NCBI RefSeq assembly: GCF_000160115.1
Contig: NZ_GG665866.1
Coordinates: forward strand, 794,825 to 858,824
Direction of reading: 5' to 3'
Source: Shuttleworthella satelles DSM 14600
GTDB lineage: Bacteria > Bacillota > Clostridia > Lachnospirales > Lachnospiraceae
Length of the DNA stretch: 64,000 nt
Shown here: positions 47,232 through 56,195 of the stretch, piece by piece
How positions within the stretch are numbered: position 1 is the stretch's first letter
Layout of the letters: the number at the start of each line of letters is the position of its first letter
Notes under the pieces: model-generated
Databases searched by the model: none
What the model saw: only the letters and a program-made list of their open reading frames with translations
Told to the model about the DNA's origin: nothing
Program-made: the position numbers and the translations under genes

Positions 47232-47376
47232 AAAAAAAGACCCGGCATCCGCTCGCAATTTTGACTCCTAGCGCACAGCTAGGTGGGTTACCGCACTCTG
47301 CTTTTTGCCTTCCACGACAATCGGTGGCCTGGCAGCCGGACAGCTGATATAGGAGTCCCTTTTAAAGTAAATGTAG
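47232..47376 (-). ncRNA. candidate structured small RNA (unassigned)
   Basis: A good promoter points into this non-coding stretch. The RNA would fold as a rod: closing stem GACTCCTA/TAGGAGTC (47350-47357 with 47263-47270), AGCTG/CAGCT (47342-47346 with 47276-47280), GCAG/CTGC (47332-47335 with 47298-47301), and an apical CCAC/GTGG hairpin at 47312-47327. A seven-U run occurs at 47232-47240. The fold resembles small rod-like RNAs, but the SRP core and the 6S consensus are not evident. It could also be the leader of the downstream helicase gene. Confidence 0.45.
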
Positions 47377-47382
47377 GTTCAA

Positions 47383-47411
47383 AATATACGAGTCTGGGAC
47401 ACTCAGGTCAA
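47383..47411 (-). promoter_or_regulatory. promoter of the candidate RNA
   Basis: On the minus strand TTGACC (47406-47411), a 17-base spacer and TATATT (47383-47388). Transcription would start near 47375. The next coding start in this direction is 240 bases away. Confidence 0.65.
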
Positions 47412-47448
47412 CTTCATACTACTCTATCTCCCCCTTGTCTTCAAGGGG

Positions 47449-47531
47449 CTTGACATATTCCTTCTTGCCACATTTGACCCGCATTTGACATATTCCTTCT
47501 TGCCGCATTTGACATATTTCCTCTTGCCGCA
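47449..47531. repeat. 24-bp tandem repeats upstream of gltA
   Basis: Full copies lie at 47449-47472, 47484-47507 and 47508-47531, with an 11-base partial copy at 47473-47483 and degenerate copies continuing to about 47620. The unit contains TTGACATATTCC, so each copy carries a -35-like hexamer. The gap 47135-47670 holds no recognisable protein gene; its other contents are the candidate RNA and its promoter. Confidence 0.8.
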
Positions 47532-47670
47532 TTTACCTTCGATTCAACTCCATCCGGCATATTTACCCTTGCTTCAATCCTTGCCTCAATCGGCATATTC
47601 ACTCTTGCTTCATTTGTCTGACCTATCCGGAAATGATAAAATCCTAGATATATTTTCAAGGAGGTTTGCC

Positions 47671-49059
47671 ATGTCAGAGACTAATTATTCCCAAATCACC
47701 CCCATTATTGAAGATCTGGCCAAGAAGTCACAGAAAGCCTCATATATCAACCCCGAGCTCTACAGCACCTACAATGTCAAGCGAGGTCTGCGCGACATCA
47801 ACGGACGCGGCGTTCTGGTCGGCATTACCGATATCTCCGAGGTCAACGCCACCAAGCGCGTGGGCGATGCCATCATTCCCTGTGACGGCGAACTCTACTA
47901 CCGCGGCTACAATGTCCAGGACATCGTCAGGAATCAATCCGCCGATAATCACTTCGGCTTTGAGGAGGTCATCTATCTCCTCCTCTTCGGCCAGCTTCCC
48001 ACTGAGAAGCAATTCACCGATTTCAAGAAGCTCCTGTCTGATTACCGCAGTCTCCCCCCCAATTTCACAAGAGACGTCATTATGAAAAAACCCAGCCAGG
48101 ACATGATGAATACCCTGGCCAGGTCCGTCTTAACCCTCTACGCTTACGACGCCAACCCGGACCAGACCTCTCCGGTCAATGTTCTGCGCCAATGCCTGCA
48201 GCTGATCGCCAACTTCCCTCTCCTGTCCGTCTACGGCTACCAGGTCTACAAGCATTACTACGAAAACGGGTCTCTGATCCTGCACAATCCCAATCCGGCC
48301 CTCTCGACAGCCGAAAATATTCTCCACTGCCTGCGGGCCGACTCCAGCTTCTCCCCTCTGGAAGCCAAGCTTCTGGACGTCTGCCTGATTCTTCACGCAG
48401 AGCACGGCGGCGGTAATAACTCCACCTTTACCACCCACCTGGTCTCTTCCTCCGGTACAGACACCTACTCCGCCATCGCGGCGGCTCTGGGCTCCCTCAA
48501 GGGGCCCCGTCACGGCGGCGCCAATATCAAGGTCATCCAGATGTTCGCGGACATGAAGAAACAGGTCAGGGACTGGACAGATGAGGGAGAGGTAAAGCAA
48601 TACTTGAGTGACCTTCTGGACGGAAAGGTCTTTGACAAAGCCGGTCTGATCTATGGCCTCGGTCATGCCGTCTATTCGATCTCCGACCCCCGCGCCATCA
48701 CCTTCAAGGGCTTTGTCGAGAAGCTCTCCAGAGAAAAGGGTTACGAGAAGGAGTATGCCCTCTATCAGCTGGTCGCGCGTCTGGCGCCGGAAGTCATTGC
48801 GGACAGGCGCAAGATCTACAAGGGCGTCTCTCCCAACGTCGACTTCTACTCCGGCTTCGCCTACCAGATGCTGGGTCTGCCTGTTGAGCTATACACTCCT
48901 ATCTTTGCCATCGCCCGCATCGCCGGCTGGTCCGCCCACCGGATGGAGGAGATCTCATCCGATTCCAAGATCATGCGTCCGGCCTACATGACCGTTCAGC
49001 CTCACAGAGATTTTGTACCCATGGAAGACCGCGAGGAAACGTCTCTTCAAGAGGACTGA
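47671..49059 (+). CDS. gltA: citrate synthase
   Basis: Condenses oxaloacetate and acetyl-CoA, here probably for glutamate synthesis. The 462-residue protein has the family signatures LHAEHGGGNNSTF and GSLKGPRHGGANIKV, and the C-terminal YGLGHAVYSISDPRA with the active-site residues. AAGGAGG precedes the ATG at 47671; an upstream in-frame ATG would only translate the repeat region. The 3' end overlaps the convergent hydrolase gene by 13 bases. A methylcitrate synthase role cannot be excluded. Confidence 0.94.
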   Translation: MSETNYSQITPIIEDLAKKSQKASYINPELYSTYNVKRGLRDINGRGVLVGITDISEVNATKRVGDAIIPCDGELYYRGYNVQDIVRNQSADNHFGFEEVIYLLLFGQLPTEKQFTDFKKLLSDYRSLPPNFTRDVIMKKPSQDMMNTLARSVLTLYAYDANPDQTSPVNVLRQCLQLIANFPLLSVYGYQVYKHYYENGSLILHNPNPALSTAENILHCLRADSSFSPLEAKLLDVCLILHAEHGGGNNSTFTTHLVSSSGTDTYSAIAAALGSLKGPRHGGANIKVIQMFADMKKQVRDWTDEGEVKQYLSDLLDGKVFDKAGLIYGLGHAVYSISDPRAITFKGFVEKLSREKGYEKEYALYQLVARLAPEVIADRRKIYKGVSPNVDFYSGFAYQMLGLPVELYTPIFAIARIAGWSAHRMEEISSDSKIMRPAYMTVQPHRDFVPMEDREETSLQED

Positions 49060-50111
49060 TTTGGGCGGTCAAAACGCGCAAGAAAAGAAAAGATTCGGGC
49101 ATAGTAGTCTTTTCGGATCGCGTCGTCAGCGTTAAAGAGCTCATGCTTGGCATTCTCATAGAGAATCCACTGCGTGTTTTCTGTCTTGCCCGCAAATTCA
49201 AAATGCCCGGCAATATCGACGAGCGCGTCATTTCCAGCGCTGAAGAGAAGGATCGGAATATGAATCCGGTCCGCCCTCTTCAGCGCTTTTTTTGTCGCCC
49301 GAAAGCTGGCGGCAGCCCATCCGCCTGACATCCGATTGGTGTGATAGTGATCGTCCTTCAGGCGCTTTTCAAAGATATAGTTGTAGCGCTTCAAAGACAT
49401 GGCGCTGCTGCTCTCAAAGGAAGGCTCTCCCGTCCAGGGCTTCGATCCGCGAAAGGGTTCTTTCTCCTGTCTTAGGATCTTGATTTTGGCCCGCAGAAGG
49501 GGAATGACAAAGCGCGGCAGGCCATTCGTTTTCACGGCAAGCATGGGAGAGCTGAGAATAGCGGCGTCGAAATCCCCGGCATATTCTTCCAGACAGAGAG
49601 CCCCGACCGCGCCGCCCATCGAGTGGGCAAAGAGAATATGCGCCAGGCCCCCGGTCTGAGGCTCTACAATCCCTTCCATGAAGCTGTGAAGGTCCCTCAC
49701 ATAATCGCCGTAATCGTCCACATGCACCAGATCCTCTGCCTCTACCTGCCTGCCAGAGTATCCGTGCCCTCTCTGTTCCAGAAAGAAGACCTCATAACCG
49801 GCTCTCCAGTAATACTCTGCCATTTCATGAAATTTGCACCAGAAACCGCAGTAACCGTGAATCATGACAACGCAGGCCCTCGCCTGCCGCGATTTTTCCT
49901 GTCTCGCAGTGTAATAGCGCAAGGACAGTCCATCGTATGTCTTGAACTCTCCCTGCCTGACATAATCTCTTCTCCAGCGCAGATTTTCATCAGCCATATA
50001 GGCCTCGTAGTCGCTCTCGCAAAGCAGACTGACCCCGGCTGGCAGCTTCCCCGCCGAGCCGTCCCCGGGGCTTGCGAGCAGGGGGCTGGCTTCTGTCTTA
50101 TTTTTCTTCAT
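49047..50111 (-). CDS. alpha/beta hydrolase, monoacylglycerol lipase / lysophospholipase-like
   Basis: The 354-residue protein has the Hydrolase_4 pattern: oxyanion segment VMIHGYCGF, LEQRGHGYSG, the nucleophile Ser in AHSMGGAVG, Asp in SAGNDALVD and His in ENAKHELFN. No signal peptide is present, so it is cytosolic. It is 9 bases downstream of the glycerophosphodiester phosphodiesterase and likely co-transcribed, which suggests it releases fatty acids from glycerolipids. The substrate is inferred. Confidence 0.88.
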   Translation of the reverse strand: MKKNKTEASPLLASPGDGSAGKLPAGVSLLCESDYEAYMADENLRWRRDYVRQGEFKTYDGLSLRYYTARQEKSRQARACVVMIHGYCGFWCKFHEMAEYYWRAGYEVFFLEQRGHGYSGRQVEAEDLVHVDDYGDYVRDLHSFMEGIVEPQTGGLAHILFAHSMGGAVGALCLEEYAGDFDAAILSSPMLAVKTNGLPRFVIPLLRAKIKILRQEKEPFRGSKPWTGEPSFESSSAMSLKRYNYIFEKRLKDDHYHTNRMSGGWAAASFRATKKALKRADRIHIPILLFSAGNDALVDIAGHFEFAGKTENTQWILYENAKHELFNADDAIRKDYYARIFSFLARFDRPNQSS

Positions 50112-50120
50112 AAGGTCTCT

Positions 50121-50897
50121 TTATCTCATTTCCTCAATCACATTGCGCACCCTGTCCGGGTAGTTGCTGATAATCGCGTCTACTCCCGCCCTGCAGCACA
50201 TTCTCATGTACTCTTCCTCATTGACGGTCCAGACGTGAACCGCCAGATCTCTCTTTTTGCAGTCTTCCATGAAGCCCGGAAACTGAATATTGTAGAGGGC
50301 CGGATGAAGGGCGTTTACGCCGTATTTCTCCCCGTAAGCCGGCATATCGATGATGCCGTCCGCATAGAGAAATCCAAGTCTGGCATGAGGAGCCAGTTCC
50401 CTCATCCGGCGGATGGTGTAGTGATTGAAGGAGGAATAGATCACCCGGCCTCCAAAACCGCACTCCTCTGTCAGGCCAAGAATCTTCTCCTCAATTCCCG
50501 GATAGAATACGATACCGGTCTTAAGTTCAATATTAATCGACAGGTTCGTGGGTGCAAGCAGATCGAAGACCTGGCGCATGGTCGGGATGGTCACCCCGGC
50601 GAAGGCCTCATTTCCACAGGAGAAATCCAACGCCTTTAATTCCTCCAGGGTCATATCCTTAATCCAGCCGCTCCCACTTGAGGTTCGGTCCACCTTCTCA
50701 TCATGACAGACAACCAGCTCACCGTCCTTGGTCAACTGTATGTCCAACTCAATCCCGTCCGCCCCCAGCTCAGCCGCCTTTGCGAAAGCCGGCAGGGTAT
50801 TCTCGGGACAGTAGCCGCTGGCTCCCCGGTGTGCCCAGGCCAGAGGTTCTTTCTTGCTTCTCATATCCGTATCCGACGGATGATTTTGATTAGACAT
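50121..50897 (-). CDS. glycerophosphodiester phosphodiesterase
   Basis: Splits glycerophosphodiesters into glycerol 3-phosphate and an alcohol. The 258-residue TIM-barrel protein has the catalytic signature AHRGASGYCPENTLPAF, then the metal residues ELDIQLTKDGELVVCHDEKVDRTS. No signal peptide is seen, so it acts in the cytosol on imported substrate. GGAGAAGG precedes the ATG, which overlaps the transporter gene by 8 bases. Confidence 0.94.
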   Translation of the reverse strand: MSNQNHPSDTDMRSKKEPLAWAHRGASGYCPENTLPAFAKAAELGADGIELDIQLTKDGELVVCHDEKVDRTSSGSGWIKDMTLEELKALDFSCGNEAFAGVTIPTMRQVFDLLAPTNLSINIELKTGIVFYPGIEEKILGLTEECGFGGRVIYSSFNHYTIRRMRELAPHARLGFLYADGIIDMPAYGEKYGVNALHPALYNIQFPGFMEDCKKRDLAVHVWTVNEEEYMRMCCRAGVDAIISNYPDRVRNVIEEMR

Positions 50898-52509
50898 TGT
50901 CCTTCTCCTTATGCGCGTTGGTCTTCTTCCAGAGGTCCTCGTAGTGAAATCCTGTCACCTTCTCCAAGACGGCCTTCTCATCCTCGGTCGTCTGACCGTC
51001 CTCTTCGGCCGCTTGATCGTCTTTCTCGCTCATCTGATCGTCTCTCTCGGCCGAATCGCGACCTGACCCATTTGCGCGACGATCTGCCCCGGATGCATCA
51101 CTGTCCCCTTCACTTGCCTGGCCATCCTCCTTCTGTCTTCTGGCAATCTCCCTCTTTACTATGGCAAACTCTTTCTTTCCGATCGGGAAGATCCAGGCAA
51201 AGATCAAGAGCAGGGTGATCAGAATCGCGGGAAGGGCAACGAAAATTGCGGCAATTCCCCTCTGGGTGGACAGGGCCTGGCGCATCCCGGACTGGGCAAT
51301 CTTTCCGTCATAGCCCGCCAGAGAAATCAGAATTCCAATCAGCCAGACAGACAGGCCCGCGGAGATCTTCCTGGCGAAGGTCGCCATCCCCGAGACAATA
51401 CCCGGCCTGCTGGTCGAGGTGATCAGTTCATCGACATCCGCCATATCCGCCAGAATGGCAAAGATACTGGTCAAGGTTGCCGCGTTGCCGATTCCAATTC
51501 CGGCAGCCAGAAGTAAAATCGGGACAATGGGGGCATTTTCATAGGAGAAGAAAACCAGTCCCAAGGTACATACCAGGCGAATCGGAGCGCCGATGAGAAG
51601 GGCGGTTCGCTTGGAGATCCTGGACATGACCGGAGAAAAAGCCAGCATACCGACCAGCTGAGACAAGAGAAGAACCCCCATCAGCATGGTCATATAACCC
51701 TTGGCATAGCCATTGATCACATCATCCACATAGTAGAGAGCCATGCCCGACACAAAATCCATGGCGCATTGGCCGGACAGATAAATTCCGATAAATATGC
51801 GAAAGGACCTGCTCTTAAAGACAGACGCCGCCTCCGAGAAACTGTCGGAGAGTCTGGTTTTCACCGGCGGTTTCAGCTTCTCCCAGCTGCCGAGAAAGGT
51901 AATTACGCATGACAGGCCAAAGAGAAATCCAAACAGAATCCCCACCTTCAGATAAAGTCCGGTATTCAACGTATCTTTAATGACAAGGGTCGGAACCAGA
52001 CCCGACGCGATGGCGCCCAGGGTTGACCAGATCATCCGCAGGCTGGAGAACTTGGACCGGACCTCGTAGCTGTCGATCATGTCGGGCAGAAGCCCGTTGT
52101 AGGGAACCATGATCACAGTAAAGGCGGTTGAAAAGAGGCAGTAGATCAGCACATAGTAGAGAAATAAGGCCGTCGTATTCTGCGCCGGTATGGTCGTCCA
52201 GAGCAGGATGAAGGTAATCCCGGACAGAATTCCGCCGACTAAAATATAGAGCCTCTTCGGCCCTATGCTCGACCTGGTCCGGTCCGTGATATTTCCCATC
52301 ATGGGGTCTGTCACCGCGTCCCAGACCTTGCCGATCATGGGAATGGCACCCGCCAGGGCCGCCGGGATTCCCAGCGCCTTGGTCAGAAAGATCAGAAAAA
52401 AAGTGTTGATGATGACAAACGCGCCGCCCCCGAAGAACTCAGCCATTCCATAGACCAGCCCCGCTCTGACGCTGGTTCCCCGATACTTCCCCCCAATTTT
52501 CTCGTTCAT
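50890..52509 (-). CDS. GPH-family (glycoside-pentoside-hexuronide) cation symporter
   Basis: The 539-residue protein has about 12 transmembrane helices and the MelB-like patterns KVWDAVTDPMMGNITDRT and VMVPYNGLLPDM region (seen as VIMVPYNG). The last 75 residues form a hydrophilic, acidic cytosolic tail with near-repeats (ERDDQ, EKDDQ, EEDGQ), longer than usual. ATG at 52509 has AGGGGG before it. Despite the family name, its place before a glycerophosphodiesterase and a lipase suggests a glycerol-based substrate; this is an inference. Confidence 0.9.
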   Translation of the reverse strand: MNEKIGGKYRGTSVRAGLVYGMAEFFGGGAFVIINTFFLIFLTKALGIPAALAGAIPMIGKVWDAVTDPMMGNITDRTRSSIGPKRLYILVGGILSGITFILLWTTIPAQNTTALFLYYVLIYCLFSTAFTVIMVPYNGLLPDMIDSYEVRSKFSSLRMIWSTLGAIASGLVPTLVIKDTLNTGLYLKVGILFGFLFGLSCVITFLGSWEKLKPPVKTRLSDSFSEAASVFKSRSFRIFIGIYLSGQCAMDFVSGMALYYVDDVINGYAKGYMTMLMGVLLLSQLVGMLAFSPVMSRISKRTALLIGAPIRLVCTLGLVFFSYENAPIVPILLLAAGIGIGNAATLTSIFAILADMADVDELITSTSRPGIVSGMATFARKISAGLSVWLIGILISLAGYDGKIAQSGMRQALSTQRGIAAIFVALPAILITLLLIFAWIFPIGKKEFAIVKREIARRQKEDGQASEGDSDASGADRRANGSGRDSAERDDQMSEKDDQAAEEDGQTTEDEKAVLEKVTGFHYEDLWKKTNAHKEKDNV

Positions 52510-52706
52510 TGAAAAATCCCCCTGTTGATGAATATGATGATTTATTTTATCACATCTGGATTTGATATGATGAGTATTGCAAATCACAATCACAAGCGAT
52601 TCTCTTACAGCAATCCTCTTGCTTTCGACGATATCCATTCCCTATTAGACAGACTTGAAACTCGCACTCATTAGAAACACATTTCGCCTGTAGCACCCCT
52701 AACAAT

Positions 52707-52734
52707 GGAGCGGGATCCGATCGGATCCCGCTCC
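52707..52734 (-). terminator. perfect 28-bp palindrome after the lipoprotein gene
   Basis: The two 14-base arms (52707-52720, 52721-52734) are exact complements without a loop. It lies 22 bases after the minus-strand stop. No U-run follows, so it may act as a terminator or a protein site. Confidence 0.5.
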
Positions 52735-52756
52735 AACATTCGACATAGAGCCAAAA

Positions 52757-53878
52757 TTATTCATCTACAAAAAGTAAACTTGACGTATAGAACTTATATT
52801 TTCTTGAATCAAGCTCTATTTTCTGTTCCTTCAGCAACTGAAAATTGTCCATGGAATATAACCGTATGCCATTGTCATTTGCAACAACAAAGTGCTTTCC
52901 GCTGATGCCTGTTAACGTGAGCGGTGTTCCCAGGTCAACTATTTTTTCGCTGTCCTTCCCGTCCCAGATGGAAATACGTCCTCCTTCATTAACCACCGGG
53001 TCATAATGTGTAAAAATAAATCGATCTCCTGCCCTGAATATATCAAAGACATTGCCCTCTTCAGAGTCAAATTTTTGAATTTCGTATGTTGACTTGTTAA
53101 TCTTGAGAATCCTTCCTATGCTGTTATCATAAGAATCATGACTCACTGTCACATACAAATACTCTTGATCATCCAGAGCTTTTCCGGATGTCATTCCATA
53201 CTCCGACAGATCAATCTCCTTTTCCATTTGAAGGTCGGGGGTAAAGATACGAAGCGTCGTCAAAAAACGATCCGGATTATCAGGATCAAATCTCATGGAA
53301 AAGCAATACAGTTTATCGGAAGCTGCCGTAATTTGGTTGAAAATTTCTCCTTCTCTTTCAAACTTCTGACTCTGTTGGCTTAATGTATGATACCTTTCAA
53401 GTGTACTCACCCCGTTCCTTGTGTTGATCGCATATACATTTTCGCCGATGCACTCAGTGAAATTTAAGGCGATATTCGAAAAAGGGTACTCCTGTATAGA
53501 CAGGTCATTCTTGTCAATACTGATCACCTTTCGTGTATCCTTGCGATTATCCAGGCCTTGCGGAATCATATAGATTTTACCGTTTTTTACAATTTGCTGA
53601 GCAAAATGAGACCCTAGCGCTGCATAGTGCAATTTTTGAATTTGATTGTTTCCCAAGTCGGCGTCAAACCATAATATTTTAGAATCATATGCCTGCGCTG
53701 TCGTTACAACAAGACCGATTGCCGCTTTATCTCGATCTATTTTTGTATTCTCACTGCCACACGCTCCGAAAAGCAGAGAAAACAAGAGAAGGATTCCTAT
53801 AATTTGACATCTACGGATGCGGGGTGTTTTCAAAACATCCCGCATCCTTCTTTTGACTCTACTTCTCATTTGATCCAT
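52757..53878 (-). CDS. uncharacterised lipoprotein, possible beta-propeller
   Basis: I do not recognise a named family. The 373-residue protein has a basic start, a hydrophobic segment at about 25-38 and a lipobox FGAC with Cys39, so it should be anchored outside the membrane. The rest is a series of short beta-rich stretches of the type KVISIDKNDLSIQEY, GRILKINKSTYEIQKF and ISIWDGKDSEKIVDL, as in repeat propellers that bind ligands. GGAGAGGAG precedes the ATG. It is monocistronic and rather AT-rich. Confidence 0.75.
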   Translation of the reverse strand: MDQMRSRVKRRMRDVLKTPRIRRCQIIGILLLFSLLFGACGSENTKIDRDKAAIGLVVTTAQAYDSKILWFDADLGNNQIQKLHYAALGSHFAQQIVKNGKIYMIPQGLDNRKDTRKVISIDKNDLSIQEYPFSNIALNFTECIGENVYAINTRNGVSTLERYHTLSQQSQKFEREGEIFNQITAASDKLYCFSMRFDPDNPDRFLTTLRIFTPDLQMEKEIDLSEYGMTSGKALDDQEYLYVTVSHDSYDNSIGRILKINKSTYEIQKFDSEEGNVFDIFRAGDRFIFTHYDPVVNEGGRISIWDGKDSEKIVDLGTPLTLTGISGKHFVVANDNGIRLYSMDNFQLLKEQKIELDSRKYKFYTSSLLFVDE

Positions 53879-54124
53879 TTCTCCTCTCCCCTTCAGAATG
53901 AAGGATCAAACGATGACTCCTCTTTTTGGCTGTCTCTGTTAATTTTTTAACCTGATTTACTTATAGCATGTATCACAGGCTTTTACTATTCATAAAAGAT
54001 CATGAAAATCAGACTCATTTTTTGTGCAGAAGATATAGATTGTATTATTTTTAATATATTGCAATTATTTTCCTATATTTTTTGTGATTTCATTTTTTTA
54101 TCTGTATCTTATGGATTACATTTT

Positions 54125-54154
54125 AAGATCCAGGGGCGAGCGCCCCTGGATCTT
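54125..54154 (-). terminator. hairpin after the suf operon
   Basis: A 13-bp stem with a GAGC loop lies 13 bases beyond the last gene of the suf run. The minus strand continues CTTAAAATG, a weak U-tract. The 288-bp gap 53879-54166 beyond it is very AT-rich and shows no gene. Confidence 0.6.
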
Positions 54155-54166
54155 ATCCTGAATTTT

Positions 54167-54529
54167 CTAAAATTTTTTCACTCCCTCTCTCAGTCCCCTG
54201 CTGAACCAGAGATAGACGATCAGGAGAGCGAGCGCGAAAGCGACGGCAATATAAGCCGGAAAATGAATCAGCTGATAGAGAATCAGGACCAGGCCAAAGA
54301 CCATGCAGGCGATTGATAAGATTCGAACCCTGCCGGACAGATACCCGGCCAGCCCTTTCATATCCTGAATCTTGTATAGCTCTGTGGCCGGAATCAAAAA
54401 CGCAAAGACCTTCTTCTCTTCTCTCATCCGCCCGGCCAGAGCAAACAGATAGATGCCCAGGCCGACCAGGACCAGGGCCAGTACCCAGATGATCAGGGCC
54501 AGCTGCCCCTGGCGGATCCCCGCGGACAT
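54167..54529 (-). CDS. uncharacterised small membrane protein
   Basis: A 120-residue protein with three predicted hydrophobic helices (about 10-32, 68-86 and 88-108) and a short basic loop (GRMREEKK) after the first. No cysteine pattern or known motif ties it to Fe-S chemistry. Its ATG directly follows the sufU stop codon, so it is translationally linked to the suf operon. Its function is unknown. Confidence 0.75.
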   Translation of the reverse strand: MSAGIRQGQLALIIWVLALVLVGLGIYLFALAGRMREEKKVFAFLIPATELYKIQDMKGLAGYLSGRVRILSIACMVFGLVLILYQLIHFPAYIAVAFALALLIVYLWFSRGLREGVKKF

Positions 54530-54958
54530 TTACTTATCCTCCAGCATCTGATCCATGGTATGCCAGCCTAAAACAGCGCATTTGACCCTGGCCGGCATAT
54601 GGCTGACATCCTGCAGGATACCGGCCTCCTCCAGCTCTTCCCTCTCCGCGTCGGTCACCTTGCCCTTGATCATCCGCAGAAAAATCTCAGACAGGCGTTT
54701 CGCCTCTTCCACGGACTTTCCGATAATCAGATCCAGCATCATATCCGCGGAGGCCTGGGAGATAGCACAGCCGCTCCCCTCATAGGCCCCATCTAAGATC
54801 TTGCCGTCCTCGACCTTGAGGCTTAGGACGATGTCGTCGCCGCAGGAGGGATTCACTCCCTCCAGACTCATATTAGCGTCCGGCAGGGCGTGCTTATGGA
54901 TGGGGTTCATATTGTGGTCAGTCAGAATCTCATTGTAGAAGGTATTATTCATTGCCAT
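54530..54958 (-). CDS. sufU: Fe-S assembly scaffold / sulfur acceptor SufU
   Basis: Zinc-containing IscU-like protein that takes persulfide sulfur from SufS. The 142 residues have the three conserved cysteines (Cys39 in NPSCGD with Asp41, Cys64 in GSGCAIS, Cys127 in VKCAVLGW) and the extra segment between the second and third cysteine that separates SufU from IscU. ATG at 54958 fits the AGGAGG inside the 3' end of sufS, overlapping it by 14 bases. Confidence 0.93.
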   Translation of the reverse strand: MAMNNTFYNEILTDHNMNPIHKHALPDANMSLEGVNPSCGDDIVLSLKVEDGKILDGAYEGSGCAISQASADMMLDLIIGKSVEEAKRLSEIFLRMIKGKVTDAEREELEEAGILQDVSHMPARVKCAVLGWHTMDQMLEDK

Positions 54959-56192
54959 AACCCATTTCCCTCCTGATATCCGCAAGGCAGGTCAAAAAGC
55001 GGTCGACGTCCTCTCTTGTATTGTAGAAGGCCAGCGACGCCCTCGTGGTAGACATATAGGCAACCTTCTCAGAGATTTTCGTCAAATGCCTGTGCAGGGG
55101 CTGGGCGCAGTGGTGACCGGCCCTGACACAGATGCCGGAGGCGTCGAAGATCGCCGCCACATCATGGGGATGAACGCCGTCAATGGTGAAGGTCACGATG
55201 CCGTGATGATCTGTCGGATCTTCAGACCCCAGAATGTGGATATGGGGAATCTTCTTCATCCCCTCCATCATGTAGACGGACAGGTCTTCTTCCCTGCGCT
55301 GAATGGTCTCAAAGCCGATCTTATGGTAGTAGTCGATGGCGGCCGCCAGGCTGACGGCGCCGCCAGCATTGACCGTCCCAGCCTCGAACTTGTGGGGGAT
55401 CTCTGCGTAAGTGGCGCCCTCGCGGGTCACATACTCGATCATCTCTCCCCCAGTCATAAAGGGGGGCATCTTCTCCAGGAGTTCATACCTGGCATAGAGG
55501 ACTCCGATTCCCATGGCTGACAGCATCTTGTGTCCTGAGAAGGCAAGAAAGTCGCAGTCCATCTCCCTGACATCGACCGGCATATGGGGGACCGACTGCG
55601 CCCCGTCGCAGACATAGACCGCCCCTGCCTCATGGGCAATCCTGGCATATTCCCCGGCATCGTTGCTTCTTCCAAAGACATTGGAGACCTGACTGATCGC
55701 CACGATCTTCGTGTGCTCATTGACCAGCTCTCGCAGCCTCTCTGGATCTAGTTTTCCCGTGTCATCGCACTCAAACCAGACCAGCCTGGCCCCGGTCGCC
55801 TGGGCGACTCCCTGCCAGGGAAGAATGTTTGAGTGGTGCTCAGCCACAGAGAGAACGATCTCATCTCCCTCCTTCAGGAAACTTCTCCCGTAGGAATAGG
55901 CGACCAAATTCAGCGCTTCGGTGGCGTTTCTGGTAAAGACAATCTCCTCGGGGCGACCGGCTCCGATGAAGTCAGCCACCTTGGCTCTGGCCCCCTCGTA
56001 GGCGTCAGTCGCGTCGATGGACAGCTGATATAATCCCCGCAGAGGGTTGGCATTGCGCTTCTGATAAAAGCTCAGGTCCACCTCTAATACAGACTGGGGC
56101 TTCTGGGTCGTCGCGCTGTTATCCAGATAGACGATATCTCGATTCGCCAAAAGCGGAAAGTCCGCGCGAATCCTCTTCTCCTCATCGGTCAT
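54945..56192 (-). CDS. sufS: cysteine desulfurase SufS
   Basis: Class II PLP enzyme that mobilises sulfur for the Suf machinery. The 415-residue protein has VYLDNSATTQKP at its start, the PLP lysine in AFSGHKMLSAMG, and the catalytic Cys in RAGHHCAQPL, on a short loop. It starts 3 bases after sufD and partners SufU. The separate desulfurase at 28175 serves tRNA thiolation. Confidence 0.95.
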   Translation of the reverse strand: MTDEEKRIRADFPLLANRDIVYLDNSATTQKPQSVLEVDLSFYQKRNANPLRGLYQLSIDATDAYEGARAKVADFIGAGRPEEIVFTRNATEALNLVAYSYGRSFLKEGDEIVLSVAEHHSNILPWQGVAQATGARLVWFECDDTGKLDPERLRELVNEHTKIVAISQVSNVFGRSNDAGEYARIAHEAGAVYVCDGAQSVPHMPVDVREMDCDFLAFSGHKMLSAMGIGVLYARYELLEKMPPFMTGGEMIEYVTREGATYAEIPHKFEAGTVNAGGAVSLAAAIDYYHKIGFETIQRREEDLSVYMMEGMKKIPHIHILGSEDPTDHHGIVTFTIDGVHPHDVAAIFDASGICVRAGHHCAQPLHRHLTKISEKVAYMSTTRASLAFYNTREDVDRFLTCLADIRREMGYGNE

Positions 56193-56195
56193 AAA

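Noticed and set aside
47232-47376. SRP RNA or 6S RNA
   Set aside because: The SRP apical core (GGAA tetraloop with AAGCAGCC) and a 6S-like central bubble and length are not evident, so no family name is given.
47449-47531. CRISPR array
   Set aside because: The repeats are directly adjacent without unique spacers and there are no cas genes.
47441-47659. Minus-strand frame with 8-residue repeats upstream of gltA
   Set aside because: The repeats simply translate the 24-bp DNA repeats; no ribosome site and no known protein.
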